This document shows, in pieces, positions 8,336 to 16,455 of a stretch of DNA of 64,000 bases. The stretch lies in NCBI GenBank assembly GCA_934338065.1, contig CAKRGX010000008.1, positions 1 to 64,000 on the forward strand, given 5' to 3'. The first letter of the stretch is position 1. Each line of letters starts with the position of its first letter. The notes below the pieces were generated by a model. The model did no database searches. It saw only the letters and a program-made list of their open reading frames with translations, and was not told the origin of the DNA. Position numbers and translations under genes: made by a program. Origin of the DNA: an uncultured Eubacterium sp. (GTDB taxonomy: Bacteria; Bacillota; Clostridia; Lachnospirales; Lachnospiraceae).

Positions 8336-10474
8336 CTAGAGAATCATAGATAATTGAATTCTGTGTTTTTGCAAATCGACGCTCAATACCTTTACTTCAA
8401 CAATATCCCCTACACTCACGACATCCAACGGATGCTTGACAAACTTTTTGTCCGTCATCTTGGATATATGCACCAGCCCGTCCTGATGAACGCCAATATC
8501 TACAAACGCACCAAAATCAATAACATTACGCACAGTTCCTTTTAATATCATCCCCTCCTTGAGATCCTTCATCTCAAGTACATCACTGCGCAGGATTGGT
8601 TTTGGCATCTCATCACGAGGGTCACGCCCCGGTTTCTCAAGTTCCTTTATAATATCTTGTAATGTAATAACACCAATATCTAATTCTTGTGCCAGTTTTT
8701 CTTTATCCTTGACAAGCAGAGACAAACCTGTCAGACCGTTCCGGACATCTTCCTTCTCATACCCCAGTTTTTCCAAAAGTTTTGTTGCTGCCTGGTACGA
8801 TTCCGGATGAACACTGGTTCCATCCAACGCATTTTTCCCATCACTAATACGCAGAAACCCGGCACATTGTTCATAAGCTTTTGGCCCCAGTTTTGCCACT
8901 TTCAGCAGTTCCCGGCGGCTTTTAAATCGTCCATTTTCTTCGCGATACGCAACAATATTCTTTGCAATCGGCTTAGACACACCAGATACATACTCTAACA
9001 GCGAAGCAGATGCTGTATTCAGATCTACCCCAACATTATTTACACAATCTTCTACCACATTTCCCAGAGCCTCACTTAACTTTTTCTGGTTCATATCATG
9101 CTGATACTGTCCTACCCCGATACTTTTGGGATCAATCTTTACCAGTTCTGCCAAAGGATCCTGAATACGTCTGGCAATCGATACGGCACTTCTCTGCCCC
9201 ACATCAAAGTTTGGAAATTCCTCTGTTGCCAACTTGCTGGCAGAATAAACCGATGCACCTGCTTCATTGACTATGATATATTGAACCGGTTTATTGATTT
9301 CCTTTAACATGTCAACAATAACGTGTTCGGATTCTCTTGATGCAGTGCCGTTCCCAACAGATATAAGACCAATGTTATATTTGTCAATCATTTTTTTCAC
9401 GATTGCCTTCGTCTCTGCCACTTTATTCTGTGGTTCAGTCGGAAATACAACGACCGTATCCAGCACTTTTCCAGTCTCATCTACAACAGCCAGCTTACAG
9501 CCGGTGCGGAATGCAGGATCCCATCCAAGTACAACCTTTCCTGCAATTGGCGGCTGCATCAAAAGCTGCTCCAGATTCTTTCCAAACACATGAATAGCAC
9601 CATCTTCCGCACGTTCTGTTAATTCATTACGTATCTCTCTCTCAATCGCAGGTGCAATCAGTCTCTTATAACTATCTTCTATAGCCGCTTCCAGATACCT
9701 TTTTGTACTTTCATTGTCCCTCACAATTACTTTCTTACCTAAATAACGGATCACCTCTTCTTCCGGTGCTTCTATTTTAACTGTAAGAATCTTTTCCTTC
9801 TCCCCGCGATTGATTGCCAAAACCTGATATCCGGATAATTTTGCTATCTTGCTTGAAAAATCATAATAATTCTCATATACCGACTTGACATCCGGATCTT
9901 TTGCCACTGACGTTAGTATGCCCTGATCGAACGTAGTCTTGCGGACCCACATACGGTAGTCTGCCTCATCTGCAATACTCTCTGCAATAATATCCAGGGC
10001 GCCTTGAACCGCCTCATCTGCCGAAGCTACACCTTTTTCTTTATCTACATAGTCCCCGGCATCTGCCAGCACATCTGTTGTCATCTGTAAGGTAATAAGA
10101 TTGGCCAGTCCTTCAAGCCCTTTTTCTTTCGCGATGGTTGCACGTGTGCGGCGTTTCGGACGGTACGGACGGTATAGATCTTCCAGCATTACCTGTGTCT
10201 CTGCCGCCTGTATCTGTGCCTTTAGTTCTTCTGTCAGTTTTCCCTGTTCCTCAATGCTGGCAAGAACAGTTTCTTTTCTATCTTCAAGATTACGTAAATA
10301 AGTAAGTCTCTCATCCAGATTACGTAATTGCTCATCATTTAATGTTCCATGCTGCTCTTTCCGGTAACGGGCAATAAACGGGATCGTACATCCTTCATCG
10401 ATCAGCTTGATCACCGCTTCTACCTGCCATGTCTTAATCTGTAATTCTTCTGCTATCTTTTTTACAATATCCAT
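8336..10474 (-). CDS. tex: Tex-family S1 RNA-binding protein
   Basis: 712-aa Tex/YhgF-type protein, a nucleic-acid-binding transcription accessory factor. Domain order: helical Tex N-terminal region (LQIKTWQVEAVIKLIDEGCTIPFIARYRKE), YqgF/RuvX-like domain (GWDPAFRTGCKLAVVD about residue 320), helix-hairpin-helix repeats (NTASASLLEYVSGV) and a C-terminal S1 domain (LKGTVRNVIDFGAFVDIGVHQDGLVH). The ATG with AGGAG at 7 nt is chosen; a longer in-frame start would add 17 residues lying inside the leader. A palindrome overlaps its promoter. Confidence 0.93.
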   Translation of the reverse strand: MDIVKKIAEELQIKTWQVEAVIKLIDEGCTIPFIARYRKEQHGTLNDEQLRNLDERLTYLRNLEDRKETVLASIEEQGKLTEELKAQIQAAETQVMLEDLYRPYRPKRRTRATIAKEKGLEGLANLITLQMTTDVLADAGDYVDKEKGVASADEAVQGALDIIAESIADEADYRMWVRKTTFDQGILTSVAKDPDVKSVYENYYDFSSKIAKLSGYQVLAINRGEKEKILTVKIEAPEEEVIRYLGKKVIVRDNESTKRYLEAAIEDSYKRLIAPAIEREIRNELTERAEDGAIHVFGKNLEQLLMQPPIAGKVVLGWDPAFRTGCKLAVVDETGKVLDTVVVFPTEPQNKVAETKAIVKKMIDKYNIGLISVGNGTASRESEHVIVDMLKEINKPVQYIIVNEAGASVYSASKLATEEFPNFDVGQRSAVSIARRIQDPLAELVKIDPKSIGVGQYQHDMNQKKLSEALGNVVEDCVNNVGVDLNTASASLLEYVSGVSKPIAKNIVAYREENGRFKSRRELLKVAKLGPKAYEQCAGFLRISDGKNALDGTSVHPESYQAATKLLEKLGYEKEDVRNGLTGLSLLVKDKEKLAQELDIGVITLQDIIKELEKPGRDPRDEMPKPILRSDVLEMKDLKEGMILKGTVRNVIDFGAFVDIGVHQDGLVHISKMTDKKFVKHPLDVVSVGDIVEVKVLSVDLQKHRIQLSMIL

Positions 10475-10521
10475 TTGTACATCTCCTGCTATCCATATAA
10501 TCCCGGACGTGTGTATACCAT

Positions 10522-10560
10522 CCATTTTTGTAAATCATTATAACTGATTTACAAAAATGG
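10522..10560. promoter_or_regulatory. 39-bp palindrome between tex and the GH3 gene
   Basis: Two perfect 16-bp arms (10522-10537 and 10545-10560) around a 7-base centre. It covers the spacer and -10 of the tex promoter and ends 19 bases before the -35 of the GH3 promoter. This is the placement expected of an operator, but the regulator is not known. There is no T run, so a terminator is unlikely. Confidence 0.65.
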
Positions 10561-10565
10561 TGCAA
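10537..10565 (-). promoter_or_regulatory. probable tex promoter
   Basis: Minus-strand TTGCAC (10560-10565), 17 nt, TATAAT (10537-10542). The -10 and spacer lie inside the large palindrome. It is about 60 bases upstream of the chosen tex start. Confidence 0.6.
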
Positions 10566-10579
10566 GAAACATTCTGCTT

Positions 10580-10608
10580 TTGACACCAGCCTGCATCTCC
10601 CCTATAAT
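10580..10608 (+). promoter_or_regulatory. consensus sigma-A promoter of the GH3 gene
   Basis: Perfect TTGACA (10580-10585), 17-nt spacer, perfect TATAAT (10603-10608), followed by AGGAGG and the TTG start of the GH3 gene at 10632. The untranslated leader would be only about 15-18 bases. Confidence 0.85.
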
Positions 10609-10631
10609 GAAGAAAAAGGAGGTGCTTCCAT

Positions 10632-12788
10632 TTGAAAAAATATTCTGCACGAATAAATGAACTTACATTAGAAGAAAAAATTGCTTTAATTCATGCCGCC
10701 GGTCTGTTCCGTACCGGCTCTATAGATCGTCTGGATATTCCATCACTTGTCATGTCCGACGGTCCCAGTGGTGTACGTCAGGAATTTGAAAACGATAACT
10801 GGATACCAAATGGCAACAACATGGACTATGTAAGCTGGCTGCCAAGCAACACCTGTCTCTGCTCTACCTGGAACCCGGAACTTGCCAAAAAGTTTGGTGA
10901 AGTTCTGGGAGAGGAAACACGGGGACGCGGCAAAGATGTTATACTTGCTCCAGGCATTAATATCAAAAGGACTCCACTGTGTGGCAGAAACTTTGAATAT
11001 ATGAGTGAAGATCCTGTTTTGGTAAGTCATATGACCGTCCCACTTATCCAGGGAATCCAGTCCCATGATGTTGCAGCCTGTGTAAAACATTTTGCACTTA
11101 ATAACCAGGAACTTGACCGCATGAGTGTAGAGGTTGAGGTTGATGAAAAAACTCTCCGTGAACTTTATCTGCCCGCCTTCTATGCTGCGGTCACAGAAGG
11201 AAGAGCTTACAGTATTATGGGCGCATATAACCGATACGATGGTGACTATTGCTGTGAAAGCGAAAAACTACTCCACCACATCCTGCGGAATGAATGGCAC
11301 TATGACGGTGTATCCGTCTCGGATTGGGGCGGCGTCCACAACACAGAGAAATGTGCTCTTCACGGTGTTGACATTGAAATGTCATTCACTTCTGATTTTG
11401 ACAATTATAAAATGGCACAGCCTCTCCTGAAAGCGGTGCGTGAGGGAGAAATTCCGGAAAAGGTAATAGATGAAAAAGTAATACGTATCCTGACACTGAT
11501 GGATCGTCTTCATATGAATGACAGAGAACGAAAAAAGGGATGCACAAACACACCGGAACATCAGCAGATTGTTCAGGAAATTGCAGAGGAAGGTATCATT
11601 CTCCTGAAAAATGAGGATAAGCAGCTTCCTCTCTCCCGAAAGACAAAACGCATCCTTGTTGTCGGAGACAATGCCAAACGTACTCACGCTCTGGGTGGTG
11701 GAAGTGCAGAAATCAAAGCCCTCTACGACATCTGTCCGCTTCTTGGTCTGCGCATGTTTCTCGGTGGTGATACCACGATTGACTGGCTGCCAGGCTACTA
11801 TGTTGACAACGAAGAACATGTAAAAGGGGATGTTGACTGGCAGGCAATTAGTCTTGAAGCAGATTATACAACCGAACACGGCCGGAAAGCATATGAAGAG
11901 GAGATTGCACCAAAACGCCAGCAGCTTCTAAAAGAAGTTATTGATGCCACACCTGACTATGATGAAGTAATCTTTATCGGCGGCCTGAATCACGCTTACG
12001 ATGTAGAGGGCTTTGACCGATCTACACTCAGCCTGCCCTATGGACAGAATGATGTCATCGAGGCACTCGCTCAGGTCACACATCATCTTACCGTCGTATT
12101 GATCAATGGTGGTGCCGTTGAGATTCCGTGGGCAGATAAAGTTCCTGCTATCCTTCAGACAAGCTACTGTGGTATGAATGGGGGGCTGGCATTAGCAAGA
12201 ATTATCTTTGGTGAAATTAATCCTTCGGGAAAACTAGCCGAAACATACCCGATCAGTCTTTCCGATACCCCGGCAGAACAATTCCATTCCTATCCGGGCG
12301 ACTTGAACAATGAAGATCACCGCCACACCGTCTATTCAGAAGGACCATTTATCGGATACCGCTACTATACTTCTAACAAGATACCGGTTCGTTTTCCATT
12401 TGGTTATGGTCTTTCTTATACACAGTTTATGTTAGATAATACCAGCCACGAACTTTTCCCTGCCGAAACACCAGATGCTCCGGCGTTAACAGTAACTACA
12501 TTGCTGCATAATACCGGTAACAAAGACGGAAAAGAAACCATACAGTTATACATCGGTACACCAGAAAAGGAACAGCCGGTAAAAATTTTAAAACAATTCC
12601 AAAAGGTTTTTGTTCCTGCAGGAGAATCAAAAAAGGTCTCCCTGACACTTTGCCAAAAAGACCTTATGGTTTATTCTGTTGAAAAAAAACAATTCCATGT
12701 GCCAGAGGGAGAATACAACCTCTATCTTGGCACCTCGGTAGAAAACATTTCTTATCAGGCTGGTTTTGTTCCCATAAAGAAATCGTAA
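10632..12788 (+). CDS. glycoside hydrolase family 3 beta-glycosidase
   Basis: 718-aa intracellular GH3 enzyme (no signal peptide), probably a beta-glucosidase or beta-xylosidase acting on imported oligosaccharides. N-terminal TIM barrel with SDGPSGVR, KHFALNNQE and the nucleophile motif VSVSDWGGVHN (about residues 225-235, catalytic Asp). Then the (alpha/beta)6 sandwich (ILLKNEDKQLPLS, GGLNHAYDVEGFDR) and a C-terminal fibronectin-like domain (PFGYGLSYTQF, NTGNKDGKETIQLYI). It starts with TTG after AGGAGG; no ATG in a good position exists. It is monocistronic between a consensus promoter and a terminator. The exact substrate cannot be told by eye. Confidence 0.92.
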   Translation: MKKYSARINELTLEEKIALIHAAGLFRTGSIDRLDIPSLVMSDGPSGVRQEFENDNWIPNGNNMDYVSWLPSNTCLCSTWNPELAKKFGEVLGEETRGRGKDVILAPGINIKRTPLCGRNFEYMSEDPVLVSHMTVPLIQGIQSHDVAACVKHFALNNQELDRMSVEVEVDEKTLRELYLPAFYAAVTEGRAYSIMGAYNRYDGDYCCESEKLLHHILRNEWHYDGVSVSDWGGVHNTEKCALHGVDIEMSFTSDFDNYKMAQPLLKAVREGEIPEKVIDEKVIRILTLMDRLHMNDRERKKGCTNTPEHQQIVQEIAEEGIILLKNEDKQLPLSRKTKRILVVGDNAKRTHALGGGSAEIKALYDICPLLGLRMFLGGDTTIDWLPGYYVDNEEHVKGDVDWQAISLEADYTTEHGRKAYEEEIAPKRQQLLKEVIDATPDYDEVIFIGGLNHAYDVEGFDRSTLSLPYGQNDVIEALAQVTHHLTVVLINGGAVEIPWADKVPAILQTSYCGMNGGLALARIIFGEINPSGKLAETYPISLSDTPAEQFHSYPGDLNNEDHRHTVYSEGPFIGYRYYTSNKIPVRFPFGYGLSYTQFMLDNTSHELFPAETPDAPALTVTTLLHNTGNKDGKETIQLYIGTPEKEQPVKILKQFQKVFVPAGESKKVSLTLCQKDLMVYSVEKKQFHVPEGEYNLYLGTSVENISYQAGFVPIKKS

Positions 12789-12808
12789 AATAATCCACCT
12801 GTTCTATA

Positions 12809-12836
12809 AGCCACCGGCCACTGTCGGTGGCTTTTC
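12809..12836 (+). terminator. rho-independent terminator of the GH3 gene
   Basis: 8-bp perfect stem AGCCACCG/CGGTGGCT (12809-12816, 12825-12832) then TTTT, 21 bases after the GH3 stop. Confidence 0.75.
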
Positions 12837-12911
12837 GTGTAAAATAGTTAGTCCATGTTCCCGAAAACTTTGTATAAAGAGAGATTGACTCCTTCAATCC
12901 TGTGAAGTATC

Positions 12912-14156
12912 TTATAATGGTTTTATCGGAAGAACGATAAGTGTCTCAAATACCTCTTTTTGTTTATCAAATGTTGCATACCCGCTGTAACGTCCCACCG
13001 TTTCCTCTATATTTTGCCTGCCCAGGCCATGAAACCAGCGATTCTTTTCTACAATCTTCTTTGTCGGGCTGATACTGTTTCTTACCAGAATGGTAAAATG
13101 CTTATTTTTGCACGTAATCTCAACCTTTATTTTTCTGGAATCTTTATCTTCCTGTTGAGCAACTGCTTCTAACGCATTATCCAATATATTTCCCAGGATT
13201 ACAACAAGGTCATAATCATCTATTGTTATTTTGTTGTTTCCTATGGATATATTCAGTTCAATTTTCCCACCAAGCTCATCCATTCTGGTTTTAGCATTGC
13301 TCAAAAGCGAATCAAGCACAAGATTTCCTGTTTTTATCCCACCATATACCTGCACAAGAGCCAGATCTGTCTTTTGCAGATACCGCTGTGCCGCATCAAT
13401 ATCGTTATCATCCAGATACTGCTGCAACTGACGAAAATGCTTATTCACATCGTGCAGAAGCTTATTTCCCTTAATAAACTGCAGCGACAATTGTTCATAC
13501 TTTTCTTTCTGCATCTCAATCTGCTCCTGAAGACTTTCCTCCCTATATTGATCTTTCACAGACTTCGCCAGTAGATTCATCAGATGATATACAACCAGAT
13601 TCAATAAAAGGATTGCAGAAAAAAACATACTCCAATACACATTATCTGAATTTCCATCATACCCAAAGATTACAACAATACTCAGCGCAGGTACTGCCAG
13701 AAAATAGATCAGATACCGAAAAGGAACCAACTGTTGTTCGTTATGCAGCAAGCGTATGATGACAATAAAGATGAATAATAATAATTTGGAAATAATGATC
13801 TTGACATCCTCATTCAACACTTTATCCAGTCCCAACTGAGTCGAAAAGACAATCACTAATGCCTCAGCTATACTCCCAACCAGTTCGTATAAAACGACAG
13901 TTACTATCCGGAACTGCCACTTGCACTTAAAACAGGCAGAAATACAGAGCAGTTCTATAAGTGTAAGAATTAAAAACACATAAGGTGGTGCTGTATTCTT
14001 TAAACAAAAAATCGATACCGCATTATATACAACGCCCGTAACCAGAATAACAGCAAACGGCCATTTTCCCTCTTTTCTCACTGATATTCCCTGATAAAAA
14101 AAATATGGCATCATAATATCAAATAACGCTGCCACGATAATTCCAAGCATTCCCAT
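12912..14156 (-). CDS. AgrC-like GHKL sensor histidine kinase
   Basis: 414 aa. The N-terminal half (to about residue 195) has six or more transmembrane helices and no large extracellular domain, as in AgrC-type peptide sensors. The cytoplasmic half has a coiled coil, the phospho-acceptor region KLLHDVNKHFRQL, the N box GNILDNALEAV and the G box HGLGRQNI of GHKL-type ATPases. It follows its response regulator by 7 bases and runs convergent to the GH3 gene. No AgrB or AgrD is visible within several kb, so its ligand is unknown. Confidence 0.9.
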   Translation of the reverse strand: MGMLGIIVAALFDIMMPYFFYQGISVRKEGKWPFAVILVTGVVYNAVSIFCLKNTAPPYVFLILTLIELLCISACFKCKWQFRIVTVVLYELVGSIAEALVIVFSTQLGLDKVLNEDVKIIISKLLLFIFIVIIRLLHNEQQLVPFRYLIYFLAVPALSIVVIFGYDGNSDNVYWSMFFSAILLLNLVVYHLMNLLAKSVKDQYREESLQEQIEMQKEKYEQLSLQFIKGNKLLHDVNKHFRQLQQYLDDNDIDAAQRYLQKTDLALVQVYGGIKTGNLVLDSLLSNAKTRMDELGGKIELNISIGNNKITIDDYDLVVILGNILDNALEAVAQQEDKDSRKIKVEITCKNKHFTILVRNSISPTKKIVEKNRWFHGLGRQNIEETVGRYSGYATFDKQKEVFETLIVLPIKPL

Positions 14157-14163
14157 TTTTATA

Positions 14164-14895
14164 CTATTCTCCTAACACAGTAAATCTCGTTATCCGTTTC
14201 TTCACTTCTGTTACTTTTCGTCTGCTCATTTCTATTATAGCACCATTTGTCAATTCCAGCGACTTTTCAAAAAACCGATAGACCATCCGCATATTCACCA
14301 TACAGCTTCTATTTACCCGGATAAAAAATTCTTTTTCCAGCTTATCTTCAATATCATGTAAATTGCCCTTTACAACAAGTTTCTCTTTTTCAAAAAACAC
14401 CCCCATCAATGCCGCACCCTTTTCCTTTTCGATATAGTAAATTTCCCGAGTCCTTAGTATGATTTCATCATTTCCGGCATTGACAAATAACAGACTGTGC
14501 TGGTCTCTTTTTATAAACTCATACGCCCGAAACAGTACTTCCTGCAAATCCTGATTCTGTATCGGTTTCATCAGATAATCAAATGCCTGTACCTGAAAAC
14601 TCTGATGCATATACTGCGGATAACTTGTCAGAAAAATGATAATGACATTCTGGTCGTAATTTCTTCGTATCTTATCAGCCAGTTCAATCCCTGTCATATC
14701 CGGCATTTCCATATCCAGGATCAGTACATCATAGCAGGATTCTTGATCTTTATAACGTTCCAGAAGAATATCACCCGACGAAAAATAATCCACTTCCAGT
14801 TCTATTTCTACCTGTACGATCAATGTTTCAAATTGTTTCTTTAGTTTTTTTAATTCGTCTAATTCATCATCACAGCATGCAATTGTTAATTTCAT
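14164..14895 (-). CDS. LytTR response regulator (AgrA-like)
   Basis: 243 aa. Receiver domain with ACCDDE acidic pocket, phospho-acceptor Asp61 (LILDMEMPDM), Thr90 (FLTS) and Lys110 (LMKP), all canonical. C-terminal LytTR DNA-binding domain (REIYYIEKEKG, FFIRVNRSCMVNMR). The second ATG (MKLTIAC) is chosen because GAGGGA lies 9 nt upstream, whereas the first ATG five codons earlier has a weak site. Transcribed first, ahead of its kinase. An inverted repeat in its leader (14952-14984) could be an autoregulatory site. Confidence 0.92.
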   Translation of the reverse strand: MKLTIACCDDELDELKKLKKQFETLIVQVEIELEVDYFSSGDILLERYKDQESCYDVLILDMEMPDMTGIELADKIRRNYDQNVIIIFLTSYPQYMHQSFQVQAFDYLMKPIQNQDLQEVLFRAYEFIKRDQHSLLFVNAGNDEIILRTREIYYIEKEKGAALMGVFFEKEKLVVKGNLHDIEDKLEKEFFIRVNRSCMVNMRMVYRFFEKSLELTNGAIIEMSRRKVTEVKKRITRFTVLGE

Positions 14896-14951
14896 TCGTT
14901 TTTCCCTCATTTCTCGCAGTCATAACCGATAGCATAATCCTCTGTACCGAT

Positions 14952-14984
14952 TAGTACAACGAAAATCAATATTTGGTTGTACTA
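14952..14984. promoter_or_regulatory. inverted repeat upstream of the AgrA-like regulator
   Basis: Perfect 9-bp arms TAGTACAAC (14952-14960) and GTTGTACTA (14976-14984) with a 15-base spacer, 57 to 89 bases before the regulator start. The minus strand has an extended -10-like TGTTATACT next to it. Candidate operator; no known consensus assigned. Confidence 0.45.
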
Positions 14985-15002
14985 GTATAACAGATTTTCC
15001 TA

Positions 15003-15050
15003 TAACATAAAAGAGAAACCGCTCCGACTGCGGTTTCCCATTTTATGTTA
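15003..15050 (-). terminator. composite hairpin, probable bidirectional terminator
   Basis: Inner stem GAAACCGC/GCGGTTTC (15015-15022, 15030-15037, 7-nt loop) nested in an outer 10-bp stem TAACATAAAA/TTTTATGTTA (15003-15012, 15041-15050). It lies about 150 bases past the stop of the 15197 gene. The rest of 14896-15196 is AT-rich with a repeated GGTCTTTTTTTT (about 15169-15180 and 15201-15212) and no ORF I would support. Confidence 0.55.
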
Positions 15051-15196
15051 TCTATCTTCCTCTTTCTAATCGCTAACCCTCTACTCTTTCCCCCAAAAGC
15101 ATACGCTTTTCCAAAGCACAAACATATCATACCACAATTTTACAATGTTTTACGTTTTTTTTATGAATGGTCTTTTTTTTGACATGAGCGGTCATT

Positions 15197-15472
15197 TTAA
15201 GGTCTTTTTTTTATCATTTTTTTCATCATTTCAACTTTTTCTCTCTCTTGTGATGACATATCCTTTGTCAATATTTCCATAAGAATTTTAGTTTCTTCCT
15301 GTGTAAATGATAAATTATGCACTTTTAATTTGTTCATTGCTGCCATGAGCTGCGGCGCTGCTTCTCTCATTGACTTTCCTTTCATATTATCTGCCAGTTC
15401 CTTCATAATCTGAAGTTTTACCGGATGCATTGTTTTGAAGATATCGTATTGCTCAAAAATCGACTGACTCAT
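15197..15472 (-). CDS. hypothetical protein, distal of an overlapping pair
   Basis: 91 aa, no membrane segment or signal. The sequence reads as all-helical: HPVKLQIMKELADNMKGKSMREAAPQLMAAMNK, LSFTQEETKILMEILTKDMS, ending in a basic MMKKMIKKRP. Its start overlaps the end of the upstream gene by 20 bases in another frame, which implies coupling. I do not recognise the family. The HPxKLxIxxEL and LSFTxEE blocks look like conserved motifs rather than random sequence. The pair could form a complex. Confidence 0.7.
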   Translation of the reverse strand: MSQSIFEQYDIFKTMHPVKLQIMKELADNMKGKSMREAAPQLMAAMNKLKVHNLSFTQEETKILMEILTKDMSSQEREKVEMMKKMIKKRP

Positions 15473-15878
15473 TCTCCTTCTCCTTTCCTGCCTGTTCCGT
15501 TTCTTCTGACATCATTGAGAACATCATTTCTACCATATCCTGCTGTTCTGGAGGCACCATGGAACGGATAAACTCCATCGGAGCCATTCCGCCCGCAAAA
15601 GATTTATCTTCTTTCCCGGCTTCCCTATCACCGGACTTCTGCATCTCCTGCATGGTCTGCATAAGCTGCATCATCTCCATCATATGTCTCATAGAGAAAA
15701 ACTGCAGCACAATATCAATAAGTTTCCGCTCTTTTCTGCCGGCAAATGGCCGGATTGCCCCAAACAACCCCTCAAGATCAATCTTCTCTCCAACCGGAAC
15801 ATCAAAAAAAGGGATAGCCACTTTTAACATCTGCACACTTTGTGTATTATGCATACGGCTATCCCATTGATTCATCAT
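15453..15878 (-). CDS. hypothetical Met-rich protein, proximal of an overlapping pair
   Basis: 141 aa from the ATG with AAAGGACGG 8 nt upstream (an upstream TTG would add nine residues). The first 55 residues contain VAIPFFDVPVGEKIDLEGLFGAIRPF. The middle is a methionine-rich amphipathic helix (MRHMMEMMQLMQTMQEMQ). The C-terminus carries a second Met-rich helix (MVEMMFSMMSEE) and acidic tail. No transmembrane segment or enzyme motif. It is translationally overlapped with the 91-aa gene downstream. Met-rich helices can bind hydrophobic partners or metal; neither is shown here. Confidence 0.7.
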   Translation of the reverse strand: MMNQWDSRMHNTQSVQMLKVAIPFFDVPVGEKIDLEGLFGAIRPFAGRKERKLIDIVLQFFSMRHMMEMMQLMQTMQEMQKSGDREAGKEDKSFAGGMAPMEFIRSMVPPEQQDMVEMMFSMMSEETEQAGKEKENESVDF

Positions 15879-15938
15879 GTATTTACCCGTCCTTTGAACA
15901 AGCAATTATTACTCTATTGTATGTATTTTTCCCTTTTT

Positions 15939-16415
15939 TTATGAATACTTCAGACAATCGGATGTTATTCCATACAAAACATTGTCCAGATATCGTTCTG
16001 CCAGCAATTTCGCCATTGGCAGATTAAGATCCAGATAATTTCCACATTCCTTCGGATCCGCTCCAGGAACTTTTCCCTCATAGTGCGAGATAAACTCATA
16101 CATCTCACGAAGAAGCGGCACGATCTGTTCTGACTCATAATCCCCTGCAAGGATTAAATAAAATCCGGTACGACACCCCATTGGTCCAAAATACACAACT
16201 TTCTTTCCCCACTCGTTATGATTGCGAAGAAATGTTGCCCCCAGATGTTCCATCGTATGAATCTCTGCCGTATTCATGACCGGTTCAAAATTAGGTCTTG
16301 TCATCCGTATGTCAAAGGTAGTCACAATATCATTTCCTGTGCTGTCTTTGCGGCTGACATATACCCCCGGCAATAATCTCATATGATCCACTGTAAAACT
16401 AGCAATTGTCTCCAT
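15939..16415 (-). CDS. luxS: S-ribosylhomocysteine lyase LuxS
   Basis: Cleaves S-ribosylhomocysteine to homocysteine and DPD, the precursor of AI-2, in the activated methyl cycle. 158 aa from METIASFTVDHMRLLPGVY; this ATG follows GGAGG at 7 nt, while a longer frame start would overlap the upstream gene. Zinc ligands are visible as HTMEH (about residues 54-58) and the Cys in ADPKECGNY. It is the last gene of the LDT-leuS-polymerase unit, about 40 bases after the third polymerase gene. pfs, its usual metabolic partner, is not in the window. Confidence 0.96.
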   Translation of the reverse strand: METIASFTVDHMRLLPGVYVSRKDSTGNDIVTTFDIRMTRPNFEPVMNTAEIHTMEHLGATFLRNHNEWGKKVVYFGPMGCRTGFYLILAGDYESEQIVPLLREMYEFISHYEGKVPGADPKECGNYLDLNLPMAKLLAERYLDNVLYGITSDCLKYS

Positions 16416-16455
16416 CTTTGTTCCTCCATTCACAATGACAGATTTTTCTGTCCCT

